This document shows positions 45,176-54,610 of a DNA stretch of 64,000 nt, piece after piece (positions within the stretch are counted from its first letter, which is position 1; every line of letters starts with the position of its first letter). This DNA comes from Caproiciproducens galactitolivorans (GTDB lineage Bacteria > Bacillota > Clostridia > Oscillospirales > Acutalibacteraceae), in contig NZ_SRMQ01000001.1 in NCBI RefSeq assembly GCF_004768785.1, forward strand, positions 62,001 to 126,000, written 5' to 3'. Made by a program: the position numbers and the translations under genes. The notes below the pieces were generated by a model. It saw only the letters and a program-made list of their open reading frames with translations. It was not told the DNA's origin and searched no databases.

Positions 45176-47073
45176 TATTCTTCATACTTTTGCGCGAGAA
45201 TGCTCCATTGCTTATAGAATTCATCGTTTTCTTGCGTTAATGCGCTGATCTTTTCCGTAATTTCCATCGCGGCCTGATAATCGCTCGCAATTTCTGGCTT
45301 TAACAATTCCTGTTCCAGTTCGCTGATTTCCTTCTCGATTTCGCCAATCCGCGCTTCATAGCGCCGCATTTCCGCCTTTTCCTTACGAATAACCGCGTTG
45401 CGTTCCTTTTGTAGCTTGTATTCGTTCGGTTTAACATCGGGGCTTTCCGCTTCTTCGATTGTTTTTTGCCGGCTTGCCTTCAGGTATTCGTCATAGTTGC
45501 CGATAAATTCCTGCGTCCCGTTTTCGTCCAGATAATAGATGCGGTCCGCGATTTTATTGATGAGATACCGGTCGTGGGACACAATCAAAAGCGTGCCCTC
45601 GTAGCTTTGCAGCGCGGCTTCCAGCGCTTCGCAGGATCCGATATCTAGGTGGTTTGTCGGTTCGTCGAGCAGCAGGAAATTGTTGCGGGAGAGCATCAGC
45701 CGCAGCAGCAGCACCCTGGCCCGCTCGCCGCCGCTTAAGGCGGAAACCGGCTTGAACACGTCGTCGCCTTTAAATAAGAATACGGCGAGCGCGTTCCGGA
45801 TTTCCGTCTGCGTCATGCGGGGGTAGGAATCCCAGATTTCATCGATTACGGTTTTCTCCGGATGAAGGCCCGCCTGAATCTGGTCGTAATAGCCTATGTC
45901 GATTCCTGCGCCGAAACGGAACTCTCCCGCTTCGGGGGGATAAATCCCTAGAATGGTTTTTAACAGGGAGGTTTTCCCGCAGCCGTTCGGGCCGATCAGG
46001 AATACCCTTTCGCGTCGGCGAATATGAAGGTTTACATCTTTAAATAAGTGTTTGCCGTCAAAGCTTAACGCAAGGTTTTCCACGGTCAGAACATCGTTTC
46101 CGCCGCGTTGGCTGATGTCGAAATCAAAATGGATGCTTTCCGGATTGTCGTCGGGCTTTTCTAGCGTTTTCCCCAGCCGTTCGATCATTTTCAGCTTGTT
46201 CTCGGCTGTTTTAATGTTCTTTTCCTTATTCCACTGGCGCTGCTGCGCGACAATTCCCTCAATCCGTTTGATTTCCTTCTGTGTATTGTCGTATTTCCGC
46301 TGCGCCGCTAAATGATTCTCTTCTTTCTGCGCAAGATAAGCAGTGTAGTTTCCCTTATAAACGGTAAGCCTTCGTTTTTCCATTTCAAATGTACGGTTGG
46401 TGATTTTATCCAGAAAATAACGGTCGTGGGAAATCACAAGATAGGCTCCGGAGTAGGAGCGAAGAAAGTCTTCCAGCCATTCTACGGATGAGATATCCAG
46501 ATGGTTGGTAGGTTCGTCCAACAGCAGAAGGTTCGCGCCGCACAGGAGCATTTTTGCAAGCTGCAGCTTTGCTTTTTGCCCGCCGCTTAATACGCCAATC
46601 GGCATGCCCATCTGCTCGTCGTCAAACCCCAGCCCCAGTAATGCCGAGCGTGCCCTGCTGCGGCAGGTAAGGCCGCCCATGGCGACAAAGCGGTCGTTTA
46701 GCATGGCTTGCCTTTCAATAAGCTGGTCAAGGTCTTTCGGCTTTGTCTGCAGGCGGAGGTTTATTTCTTCAAGCTCTTTTTCCATTTGAAGCAAATCGGA
46801 AAAGACGGTTAAAACTTCATTGTAGGCGCTGCGGTCAAGGTCGCGGCAGACGTGCTGCTCCATATAGCCGAGCACGGTCGAATTCGCCTTGAAAATGTCC
46901 CCCGCGTCCGGCTGCAGCTCGCCGGTGAGCAGTTTCAGCAGGGTTGTTTTCCCCGAACCGTTTATGCCCACAAGCCCGATCCGGTCGTTTTCCTGTACTT
47001 CAAAGGAAATGCCGCTGAAAATCACGTTGGTGCCAAAGGATTTATTTAAATTGCTTGCGTTTAGCAAACCCAT
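45175..47073 (-). CDS. ABC-F family ATPase (YdiF/Uup-like)
   Basis: 632 residues, two ABC domains without membrane segments. NBD1: GINGSGKTT, LSGGQKAKLQ, LLLDEPTNHLD. NBD2: GPNGCGKTS, LSGGERARV, LLLDEPTNHLD. A linker of about 80 residues (arm plus P-site tip) follows NBD1, and a coiled coil of about 90 residues closes the protein. Translation factor acting at the ribosomal E site; a role in antibiotic resistance cannot be inferred. Confidence 0.93.
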   Translation of the reverse strand: MGLLNASNLNKSFGTNVIFSGISFEVQENDRIGLVGINGSGKTTLLKLLTGELQPDAGDIFKANSTVLGYMEQHVCRDLDRSAYNEVLTVFSDLLQMEKELEEINLRLQTKPKDLDQLIERQAMLNDRFVAMGGLTCRSRARSALLGLGFDDEQMGMPIGVLSGGQKAKLQLAKMLLCGANLLLLDEPTNHLDISSVEWLEDFLRSYSGAYLVISHDRYFLDKITNRTFEMEKRRLTVYKGNYTAYLAQKEENHLAAQRKYDNTQKEIKRIEGIVAQQRQWNKEKNIKTAENKLKMIERLGKTLEKPDDNPESIHFDFDISQRGGNDVLTVENLALSFDGKHLFKDVNLHIRRRERVFLIGPNGCGKTSLLKTILGIYPPEAGEFRFGAGIDIGYYDQIQAGLHPEKTVIDEIWDSYPRMTQTEIRNALAVFLFKGDDVFKPVSALSGGERARVLLLRLMLSRNNFLLLDEPTNHLDIGSCEALEAALQSYEGTLLIVSHDRYLINKIADRIYYLDENGTQEFIGNYDEYLKASRQKTIEEAESPDVKPNEYKLQKERNAVIRKEKAEMRRYEARIGEIEKEISELEQELLKPEIASDYQAAMEITEKISALTQENDEFYKQWSILAQKYEE

Positions 47074-47149
47074 AATTTTACCTCTTTATATGTAAAGTGC
47101 GGAGCATACGGGCCCCGCTCACATATTATAATGAAATAACCCGATGAAA

Positions 47150-47605
47150 TCAAGCATGCCACGTATGCAGCCTTAGCGCGTCAATGTTTTTTTGCTCGCT
47201 TAGGATATATTCTTCCGCCAGTTTTTTTGTTGGAATTTCAGCGCCGTCGAAAAGGTTCAGGTTCTTTGTCATATCGGAAATCCCGGCTTCGGTGGCGGTG
47301 ATCATTACTTTTGCAATATGCGCCGGCTTTTTATTTGCGAACGTATTCATCCGCAGGGAACCGAGCGAAACCGCTTTTTTCAGTAATCGTCCCGAATCGG
47401 GTATCCTTCCGCTGTCACGCAGCATTTGCTTTGTTTTTTCGGCGATGAAAAGGTAGTCTTCCTTCTGATGTTCCGCCTGGCGGCGAAGCGGCGGCTCGTC
47501 CCGGACCTGGGGAAGAAGCATCTGAACCGCATCCAGCCTCAGCTGCGCCGTATGATAGATATGGTTGAGCAAGGAAGCGTTTTCATCCGTCTTTTTCCTT
47601 TGCAT
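47150..47605 (-). CDS. Helical protein of unknown function
   Basis: 151 residues from ATG 47605 (GGGGAG seven bases upstream; 47620 is an alternative). All-helical, with SLGSLRMNTF and a TEAGISDMTKNLN block repeated in clostridial relatives as I recall them. It could form a ferritin-like bundle, but the metal ligands are not evident. Divergent from the isomerase-like gene. Confidence 0.68.
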   Translation of the reverse strand: MQRKKTDENASLLNHIYHTAQLRLDAVQMLLPQVRDEPPLRRQAEHQKEDYLFIAEKTKQMLRDSGRIPDSGRLLKKAVSLGSLRMNTFANKKPAHIAKVMITATEAGISDMTKNLNLFDGAEIPTKKLAEEYILSEQKNIDALRLHTWHA

Positions 47606-47718
47606 ATTGTTCTCCCCCATCGTGTTTTAGCGTCTGCTGTTATCGTTTCCCGCCGCCGCGTGTTTAAACTGGACTTTTCCTTTTCCTCGGGATATAATTC
47701 ATTTGAGGTGATTTTTCT

Positions 47719-48519
47719 ATGCGTTCCGGCATTTCCACAGCCTGTCTTTACCCCATGCACTTGGAACAGGCCCTTTCGACGCTAATTGAGTTTGAATTCC
47801 ACATCTTTGAGGTGTTTATAAATACCAGCAGCGAATTAAAGCCGGATTATCTCCGAACACTAAAACAGATGACGGAAGAAAGCGGTAGCTGTGTGAAATC
47901 CATCCATCCGTTTACCTCCGGATTCGAAAGCTTTTTATTGTTTTCAGACTATGAGCGCCGCTTTTGTGACGGTCTTGAGTTTTATAAACACTATTTTCAT
48001 GCTGCGAACCTTTTGGAAGCAAGTATTCTCGTTCTTCATGGTCAGCGCAATGATAAGCGAAGCCGGATTACTGAAAATGAATATTTTGAGCACTACGCCA
48101 GGCTGTTTGAATTGGGAAAATCCTTCGGCGTAACGGTGGCACAGGAAAATGTGAACCTTTTCCGAAGCGACGATCCGGATTTTATTCGAAGAATGCGGAA
48201 CTATCTCGGGGATGAATGTGCGTTTGTCCTTGATGTAAAACAGGCGGTGCGGGGAGGGGAAGACCCATATGAAATGTGCGCCGCGATGGGCGAAAGGCTG
48301 GTCCATGTTCACATCAATGACAATAAGCCGGGACATGACTGCCTGTTGCCGGGGAGCGGCACCATGGATTTTGATGCGCTGAAACGCATCATGTTGGAGC
48401 ATGGTTACTCGGGGGATTTGATTATTGAGGTTTACCGGCGCGATTTTGACAAATTGCAGGAGCTTGTCCATGCGAAAAGGGTTGTGGAATCCCTGATCGG
48501 CTATGACAATTGCATATAG
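47719..48519 (+). CDS. Sugar phosphate isomerase/epimerase-like TIM barrel
   Basis: 266 residues of the xylose isomerase/AP-endonuclease-2 superfamily: RSGISTACLYPM opening, ILVLHGQRND, GVTVAQENVNLF, FVLDVKQAVRGGEDP, LVHVHINDNKPGHDCLLPGSGTMDF and LIIEVYRRD. The His, Glu and Asp residues in these strands are the usual metal ligands. Substrate unknown. Ribosome site TGAGGTGA; TATAAT at 47692-47697 precedes it. Confidence 0.85.
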   Translation: MRSGISTACLYPMHLEQALSTLIEFEFHIFEVFINTSSELKPDYLRTLKQMTEESGSCVKSIHPFTSGFESFLLFSDYERRFCDGLEFYKHYFHAANLLEASILVLHGQRNDKRSRITENEYFEHYARLFELGKSFGVTVAQENVNLFRSDDPDFIRRMRNYLGDECAFVLDVKQAVRGGEDPYEMCAAMGERLVHVHINDNKPGHDCLLPGSGTMDFDALKRIMLEHGYSGDLIIEVYRRDFDKLQELVHAKRVVESLIGYDNCI

Positions 48520-48585
48520 AAATTAGAAGGAAAAACGAATGGCTTCCGCAGTTTTTGGGAATTCCGATAATGTTTCATTAAATGC

Positions 48586-48615
48586 TTGAAACCGAATTAT
48601 AAAATATGGTATAAT
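48586..48615 (+). promoter_or_regulatory. nrdR promoter
   Basis: TTGAAA (48586-48591), 18 bp, TATAAT (48610-48615). Confidence 0.7.
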
Positions 48616-48651
48616 TACACAAAATACAAGATTGTTAGAGGTGATCCTACA

Positions 48652-49110
48652 ATGCGGTGCCCTTACTGCGGACATGACGAGTCAAAGGTTATTGACTCGC
48701 GCCCGACCGATGAAGGGGAGAGAATCCGTCGGCGAAGAGAATGCTTAAAATGTTCCAAACGCTTTACTACCTATGAAGTTATTGAAACGGTACCCATTGT
48801 GGTGATCAAAAAAGATAAATCGCGGGAAACTTTTGACCGCAACAAACTTCTAAACGGTTTGCTGCGCGCGTGCGAAAAAAGGCCGGTTTCCATTGATATG
48901 CTGGAACGCATTGTCGATGAAATTGAGAATATGCTTCAAAATTCGCTGGATCGGGAGGTTCCTTCTAGTTTAATCGGGAAATATGCGATGGAGAAATTGA
49001 AGGACATCGACGAAGTGGCATATGTCCGTTTTGCTTCCGTTTACCGCGAATTTAAGGATATCAATACCTTTATGGAAGAGTTAAACAGAATGATAAAAAA
49101 TAAATCCTGA
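48652..49110 (+). CDS. nrdR: Transcriptional repressor NrdR
   Basis: 152 residues from ATG 48652 (AGAGGTGA upstream); a longer frame begins inside the promoter. Zinc ribbon [15 protein letters not shown]...[12 protein letters not shown] followed by the ATP-cone ([25 protein letters not shown]). Represses ribonucleotide reductase operons according to dATP/ATP. No nrd genes in the window. Confidence 0.96.
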   Translation: MRCPYCGHDESKVIDSRPTDEGERIRRRRECLKCSKRFTTYEVIETVPIVVIKKDKSRETFDRNKLLNGLLRACEKRPVSIDMLERIVDEIENMLQNSLDREVPSSLIGKYAMEKLKDIDEVAYVRFASVYREFKDINTFMEELNRMIKNKS

Positions 49111-49111
49111 T

Positions 49112-49146
49112 AAAACATACCCTCGGCTTGCCGGGGGTATGTTTTC
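49112..49146 (+). terminator. Terminator of nrdR
   Basis: AAAACATACCC with GGGTATGTTTT and an inner CGG/CCG stem. Confidence 0.85.
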
Positions 49147-49206
49147 GTCTTTATCAAAATGATCTGTTCGCCGGAAAAGCCGGGCGGCTGCGCGGGGAAT
49201 AAATCC

Positions 49207-51060
49207 TTATAGTTTAATCACAATTTCATACTTTTTCAGCCAGAAATTGATTTGCAGTAAATATGCCATCAATTGCGGACCGGCCATCAGCTGTCCGAAC
49301 CACGGCTTTCCGTAATCAGATTTTTGCCCAAGCAGCTGTGCGGCGGCCGTCTTATCAATCAACTGATGGATCGGTTCGCCCTCGTCGGAAAGCACAGCGG
49401 CCAGCCTTTGTTTTACAAGCAGCTCGTAAGCAGGGTTGTGTGTTTTCGGGTAAGGGCTTTTCCTGCGCGCCAGAACATCTTCGGGTAGCCAGTCTTTTGC
49501 CGCGTCGCGCAGTAAGCTTTTCACGACGCCGTTGTGGTTTTTATATTCCCATGGCGTGTTGAACACATACTGGACAATTCGATGGTCGGCATAGGGGACA
49601 CGAACCTCCAGTCCGCTTGCCATGCTGGCGCGATCCTTTCGGTCCAGAAGCGTAGACATGAACCAGCGAATGTTTAAATAGGAGATTTCCCTGCGGCGTC
49701 TTTCGAGGGCGCTTTCCCCTTCCAGCTTTGGAACGGCTGCAATGGATTCCTCGTACCGCATATTGACATAATCGTCCATATGCAGGGCGTCCGCGATTTC
49801 CGGCAGCAGCAGGCCGGAGCGGAGCGATAAATCGGGGGACCATGGGAAGTAGTGCCCCTCGAACGCCTCTTCCTTATGGAACCAGGGGTATCCCCCGAAG
49901 ATTTCATCCGCGCACTCGCCGCTTAGGCCGACGACATGCTTCTTTTTTACCAGGCTGCAGAAATACAGAAGGGAAGAGTCCACATCCGCCATTCCGGGCA
50001 GATCCTTCGCAATGACCGAATCGTACAGTTTATCGGCAAGCGTAACGTTATTGCACTCCAAAAAATGGTGGTTGGTTTGGAAGGTTTCCACCATTTTTTC
50101 CACCCACGGACGGTCGGCGCCCGGCTGGAACGCGGTCGGTTTGAAGTATTTTTCATTGCCGGTAAAATCAAAGGAATAAGTAGAAAGCACCTTTCCCAAG
50201 GCCTGGTAATTCCGTGCAGCAATGGCGGTAATGATGCTGGAATCCAGCCCTCCGGATAAAAATGTACAAAGCGGAACATCGGATATCAATTGTCTTGTTA
50301 CGGCGTCTTCCACCAGATATTTTACTTTCTTGACGCTGTCCTCGTAGCTGTCGGGATGTTCATAGCTTTTCAGTTCAAAGTAAGGAACCGTTTCCAGCCC
50401 GAATTTATCATATACGGCGCAGTAACCGGGCTTGATTTCCATGACATTCCGGAAAACTCCGACGCCCGCGGTCCTGGCGGGCCCCAGACCGAAAATTTCG
50501 CAAAGCCCCTGCCGGTCAATTACGGGATTGATGCCAGGGTATTCAAACAGCGCCTTGATTTCCGAGGCAAATACCAGCCGATCGTTTTCGATTGCGTAGA
50601 ACAGCGGTTTCACCCCGAAACGGTCCCGGCATAAATAGCAGCATTGCCGCCGTTCGTCGTCAACCGCGAAAGCAAAGATCCCGTTTAGTTTTTCCGCACA
50701 GGTAAATCCGAATTGGATATAGCATTTCAGCAAGATTTCCGTGTCGCTTTTGGTTTCAAATGTGTGCCCAAGGGCGGTCAGTTCATCGCGCAGTTCCTTG
50801 CTGTTATACAGTTCCCCGTTGTAAACAATGGTATAGCGGAAGCCGTCCGAAACGGCAGTCATCGGCTGTTTTCCGCCCAGTATATCGACAACGGCAAGTC
50901 GTGTGTGGGCAAATGCCGCGTGCGCCGACACGTGGATTCCGCTGTCATCCGGACCGCGGTGTTTCAGGCGGTTTCCCATCCGCTTTGCAAGGGAGCCCCA
51001 GAAATAAGATTCTTCACTCAGGTCATCATTGTAGTCGCAGAATCCTGCAATTCCACACAT
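49207..51060 (-). CDS. asnB: Glutamine-hydrolysing asparagine synthetase
   Basis: 617 residues. N-terminal class II glutaminase with Cys at position 2 (MCGIAGF), RLKHRGPDDSG, and YNGELYN; C-terminal synthetase with the PP-loop SGGLDSS and SGECADEIFGGYPWF. Makes asparagine from aspartate, ATP and glutamine in the cytosol. The ribosome site is AGAGAGGG before ATG 51060. Confidence 0.94.
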   Translation of the reverse strand: MCGIAGFCDYNDDLSEESYFWGSLAKRMGNRLKHRGPDDSGIHVSAHAAFAHTRLAVVDILGGKQPMTAVSDGFRYTIVYNGELYNSKELRDELTALGHTFETKSDTEILLKCYIQFGFTCAEKLNGIFAFAVDDERRQCCYLCRDRFGVKPLFYAIENDRLVFASEIKALFEYPGINPVIDRQGLCEIFGLGPARTAGVGVFRNVMEIKPGYCAVYDKFGLETVPYFELKSYEHPDSYEDSVKKVKYLVEDAVTRQLISDVPLCTFLSGGLDSSIITAIAARNYQALGKVLSTYSFDFTGNEKYFKPTAFQPGADRPWVEKMVETFQTNHHFLECNNVTLADKLYDSVIAKDLPGMADVDSSLLYFCSLVKKKHVVGLSGECADEIFGGYPWFHKEEAFEGHYFPWSPDLSLRSGLLLPEIADALHMDDYVNMRYEESIAAVPKLEGESALERRRREISYLNIRWFMSTLLDRKDRASMASGLEVRVPYADHRIVQYVFNTPWEYKNHNGVVKSLLRDAAKDWLPEDVLARRKSPYPKTHNPAYELLVKQRLAAVLSDEGEPIHQLIDKTAAAQLLGQKSDYGKPWFGQLMAGPQLMAYLLQINFWLKKYEIVIKL

Positions 51061-51184
51061 AGCAATCCCTCTCTTTCGTTTGCTTCTTTATAATATGCGG
51101 AATTGCCATTATGGTTCATAAGGGAAATTTGATTATAGATAAACAGGACCGCCCTCTTGCCGGGCGGCCTGTAAATACCTTATT

Positions 51185-51769
51185 TTATTTTTCTTTTTTT
51201 CCGCCTTTTTCCTTTTCTTCCCGTTCCTTTCTTGCCTTTTCCTCGGCAGTCGAAAGCTCGCTTAGAATCCTTTCGGACACGGTGCGGCGAGCGGTCGCTT
51301 CAATGGACAGTTCAATGGCGAGCTTCGTCAGCTCGGCGTCCCCCTGCCCGGCGGTTTGCGCAACGCGTTCGCAGACTTCCTTCAATGCTGCGGAGTGCGC
51401 GTTGCAGAATTGTCCGTACATTTCCTTTTTACCTGTGTTTTCCAGAAGTGTTTTCAGAAGGAAAGAAATATCCTGGATTGAAAGAACCTGTTTCAGCATA
51501 CAGATGACTAACAGTAGTGCCAGATGCTCGCGGGAATATTTCTTTTGCTCGGGGCGGGGAAGGATGCCGTCCTTTACATAATTGTTGATCATGCTGGAAG
51601 TCAGGAGGCTTGTGTTTTCACTGCGCTCAAACACGCCGATCTGTTTATTCATGTAGGTAAGGACCTGATCCATATACAGATATATTTCGGGGAGCCTGTC
51701 CCATTCCACCGCGCTGTATTTTTCTATTTGCTCAGCCCATTTTGCAATACGGTCGACAGCTTCGCTCAT
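51185..51769 (-). CDS. DUF1836 domain protein
   Basis: 194 residues. The DUF1836 block (about residues 50-155) contains SSMINNYVKDGILPRPEQKKYSREHLALLLVICMLK, which looks like a MerR-like winged helix. The tail is extremely Lys/Glu-rich. Probably a regulator. Its start overlaps the end of the AraC gene by four bases, so the two are translationally coupled. Confidence 0.86.
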   Translation of the reverse strand: MSEAVDRIAKWAEQIEKYSAVEWDRLPEIYLYMDQVLTYMNKQIGVFERSENTSLLTSSMINNYVKDGILPRPEQKKYSREHLALLLVICMLKQVLSIQDISFLLKTLLENTGKKEMYGQFCNAHSAALKEVCERVAQTAGQGDAELTKLAIELSIEATARRTVSERILSELSTAEEKARKEREEKEKGGKKEK

Positions 51770-52623
51770 TTTCTATTCTCCTTTACTTTTTCTGCCCGCT
51801 CATACCCGGTGTAACGGCTTGGCGGAGTGTTCATATATTTTTTAAATACCCGTGAAAAGTACAATTGATCGGAAAATCCTGCCGAATAAGCCACTTCGCC
51901 AACGGACAGGCTGCTGGTTTCCAACAGCTCACATGCCTTATTGATACGGTAACGCATAAGGTATTCGTTCGGCGGCATGGAGATATGCTGCATAAACAGC
52001 CGGTACAGATGGCTGCGGCTGATTCCGACGCTGGCGGCGATGTCGGTGATTCCAATATCGCTGGAATAGTTGTACTCGATGAATTTTATTGCTTTCTGCA
52101 CGTACTCAAAGCCGCTCGGATGCTGCTGTGTCGGCGTTCCGAACTGATCCATCAGCGCGGCCAGAAAGATCAACAGGCCGGACTCCATGCGCGCTTCATC
52201 GCTTGGCTTCGGACCGGAGGCGTTGCAGACCTTTGTCAGCAGATCCTCAAAAAGCGAATCATTGTCATAGTGAAACACCGGGCTGCGCTCCAGCAGGCCG
52301 GTTTGCCCCATCAGCCTTTTCGCGTCGCTTCCGTTGAAGCCGACCCAGCAGTATTCCCACGGGTCTTCGCGGTCCGCGGCGTAATATACGACCTTTGAAG
52401 GAACCACCAGAAAGCCGTCGCCAGCGGTAAGGTGGTATTCGGTGCCGCCGCAGCAAAATGTTCCCTTTCCTGAAACGACGTAGTGGATCAGGTAATGGTC
52501 GCGCACGGCGGGTCCCCACGAATGGCAGGCGCCGCAGCGTTGAACGCCGCAACTGTATACGGCCAAACCCAGACTGTTGTGAAACGGAACGCGAAAAGAG
52601 CGCCTGAATTCGTCATTTGTCAT
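51766..52623 (-). CDS. AraC-family transcriptional regulator
   Basis: 285 residues: N-terminal cupin sensor (HYLIHYVVSGKGTFCCGG, GDGFLVVPSKVVYYAAD) and C-terminal double helix-turn-helix (GITDIAASVGISRSHLYRLFMQ, SVGEVAYSAGFSDQLYFSRVFKKYMNTPPSRYTG). Activator type that usually senses a sugar. No obvious target sugar genes adjacent. AGGAGG precedes ATG 52623. Confidence 0.92.
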   Translation of the reverse strand: MTNDEFRRSFRVPFHNSLGLAVYSCGVQRCGACHSWGPAVRDHYLIHYVVSGKGTFCCGGTEYHLTAGDGFLVVPSKVVYYAADREDPWEYCWVGFNGSDAKRLMGQTGLLERSPVFHYDNDSLFEDLLTKVCNASGPKPSDEARMESGLLIFLAALMDQFGTPTQQHPSGFEYVQKAIKFIEYNYSSDIGITDIAASVGISRSHLYRLFMQHISMPPNEYLMRYRINKACELLETSSLSVGEVAYSAGFSDQLYFSRVFKKYMNTPPSRYTGYERAEKVKENRK

Positions 52624-52709
52624 CCTTTAGAAGCCTCCTGCCTGAATATATATAATTTCATTATAATTCGCATCAAAAGCTTATGCAATAAAAAGAGCGC
52701 CAAAAAGAA

Positions 52710-52738
52710 TTGAAATAAATTTTTCCATCATGTATAAT
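52710..52738 (+). promoter_or_regulatory. Promoter of oadG-oadB pair
   Basis: TTGAAA (52710-52715), 17 bp, TATAAT (52733-52738). Confidence 0.75.
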
Positions 52739-52787
52739 GATTGTAAAATGAAAAAAATTATCTGATTATGAGAATGGAGGAATACAC

Positions 52788-53153
52788 TTGAGTTTGGATC
52801 AAAAAGTACAGCTTTCGATGATTGTTTTACTAACCGGCCTGGTTATCGTTTTTGTTATGCTGATATTCCTTACGTATATTATTAAAGGATATAGTGCGGT
52901 TATTAAGAACATTCAGCCGAATGCAAAGACAGATCCGGTTCCGAAATCCGTACCAACCGTTCAAAGGGCTTCTGCACCGGTTCCGTCTGTTGAAGCCGGT
53001 ATCCCGGAAGAAACGGCCGCGGCGATTGCCGCTGCCGTATATGCGGTGTACGGTTCGTCCGCCGGAAAAATAAAGAGTATCCGCCGCGCGGCGCAGCCGG
53101 GACGTTCGTTGTGGAGAATAGCCGGGCTATTGGAGAATACCCGTCCGTTTTAA
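52788..53153 (+). CDS. OadG-family sodium pump decarboxylase gamma subunit
   Basis: 121 residues: one N-terminal membrane helix (about 8-33, MIVLLTGLVIVFVMLIFLTYI), a Pro/Val-rich linker (45-70), an Ala-rich helix AAAIAAAVYAVY and a basic tail. This is the gamma/delta subunit layout of Na+-translocating decarboxylases. TTG start at 52788 with GGAGG upstream. No biotin-carrier domain. Confidence 0.85.
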   Translation: MSLDQKVQLSMIVLLTGLVIVFVMLIFLTYIIKGYSAVIKNIQPNAKTDPVPKSVPTVQRASAPVPSVEAGIPEETAAAIAAAVYAVYGSSAGKIKSIRRAAQPGRSLWRIAGLLENTRPF

Positions 53154-53198
53154 TACCTGCCCGGCGGCAGGAAAGACTTGGAAGGAGCTGGTTTCGAT

Positions 53199-54440
53199 AT
53201 GGTTATTTGGGATGAATTTATACATTCGATTGAAGGAATTTTCAGGACTTCCGGTTTCGCTACAAATGATTGGCGAAATTATGTTATGATTGTGATTTCC
53301 GGAATCCTGATTTATCTGGCTATTAAAAAACAATTTGAGCCCCTTTTACTACTTCCTATTGCGTTTGGTATGTTGCTTGTTAATCTTTACCCCGCAATTA
53401 TGGCTGCACCGCAGACCACGCTGCAACTCGTCAGCGATTATCAGGCTGCCCATGGCGGTGCAACGGCAAATTATGCGATTGTAACGATGGGGAATCAGCA
53501 ATACTATCAGATTCCTCAGGTGGGCGGGCTGTTTTATTATTTATATCAGGGCGTTAAGCTTGGAATCTATCCGCCGTTGATCTTTCTTGGAATTGGCGCA
53601 ATGACCGACTTCGGTCCGCTGATTGCAAACCCGAAGAGCTTTTTGCTTGGCGCGGCAGCGCAGCTTGGTATCTTTACTACCTTTATCGGCGCTGTATTTC
53701 TCGGTTTTACCGGCAAACAGGCCGGCGCGATTGGCATTATCGGCGGAGCGGACGGTCCGACCGCGATTTTTGTAACCTCAAAGCTTGCGCCGGAACTGTT
53801 GGGGCCCATCGCTGTCGCGGCGTATTCTTACATGGCATTGGTGCCAATTATCCAGCCGCCGATCATGAAAGCTTTGACGACCAAGAAAGAGCGAAGCATC
53901 GTAATGGAACAGCTTCGCCCGGTTTCCAAGCTGGAACGGATTCTGTTCCCAATTATTGTAACAGTAATTGTTTCACTCATTCTGCCGGACGCCTGTCCGC
54001 TGGTCGGGATGCTGATGTTGGGAAATCTCTTCCGTGAAAGCGGTGTTGTGGGGCGTATTTCCAACACGGCGCAGAATGAACTGATGAATATTATTACCAT
54101 ATTCCTTGGCGTTACCGTCGGCGCTACGGCGACCGGTTCCGTATTCCTGTCTTTGAAGACAATCCAAATTATCATCCTAGGTCTTCTGGCGTTTTCTTTC
54201 GGCACCGCCGGAGGTGTCCTTTTCGGCAAACTGATGTGTTGGGCTTCCCATGGAAAGGTGAATCCGCTGATTGGCTCGGCAGGTGTTTCAGCCGTTCCAA
54301 TGGCGGCGCGTGTCTCGCAAAAGGTGGGCCAGGAGGAAAATCCCGGCAACTTCCTTTTGATGCATGCGATGGGGCCGAATGTATCCGGAGTAATCGGGTC
54401 TGCAGTAGCCGCCGGTGTTTTAATCAGCATATTGGGATAA
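53199..54440 (+). CDS. Na+-translocating decarboxylase beta subunit (OadB/GcdB)
   Basis: 413 residues from ATG 53199 (GGAAGGAG upstream). Integral membrane carboxybiotin decarboxylase that pumps Na+. Nine or more helices; signatures [29 protein letters not shown] and the C-terminal [37 protein letters not shown]. It pairs with the gamma subunit, but no carboxyltransferase (alpha) or biotin carrier lies beside it. Confidence 0.93.
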   Translation: MVIWDEFIHSIEGIFRTSGFATNDWRNYVMIVISGILIYLAIKKQFEPLLLLPIAFGMLLVNLYPAIMAAPQTTLQLVSDYQAAHGGATANYAIVTMGNQQYYQIPQVGGLFYYLYQGVKLGIYPPLIFLGIGAMTDFGPLIANPKSFLLGAAAQLGIFTTFIGAVFLGFTGKQAGAIGIIGGADGPTAIFVTSKLAPELLGPIAVAAYSYMALVPIIQPPIMKALTTKKERSIVMEQLRPVSKLERILFPIIVTVIVSLILPDACPLVGMLMLGNLFRESGVVGRISNTAQNELMNIITIFLGVTVGATATGSVFLSLKTIQIIILGLLAFSFGTAGGVLFGKLMCWASHGKVNPLIGSAGVSAVPMAARVSQKVGQEENPGNFLLMHAMGPNVSGVIGSAVAAGVLISILG

Positions 54441-54461
54441 GGAAAATAATTAATTTGGAGA

Positions 54462-54492
54462 AATACCCGCACGTTTCGTGCGGGTATTCTTT
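54462..54492 (+). terminator. Terminator of oadB
   Basis: AATACCCGCACG, TTT, CGTGCGGGTATT, then CTTTG. Confidence 0.85.
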
Positions 54493-54521
54493 GTTTCATC
54501 GGCCGCTGGCTTTCATTTCAT

Positions 54522-54550
54522 TTGCTATTGCATTGAAAATATTGTACAAT
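54522..54550 (+). promoter_or_regulatory. pcrA promoter
   Basis: TTGCTA (54522-54527), 17 bp, TACAAT (54545-54550). Confidence 0.55.
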
Positions 54551-54610
54551 GATAAGCATATCATACGAATAACGGATGGTTGACTGTCCGAAAGAATTTC
54601 AGGTGTACAC

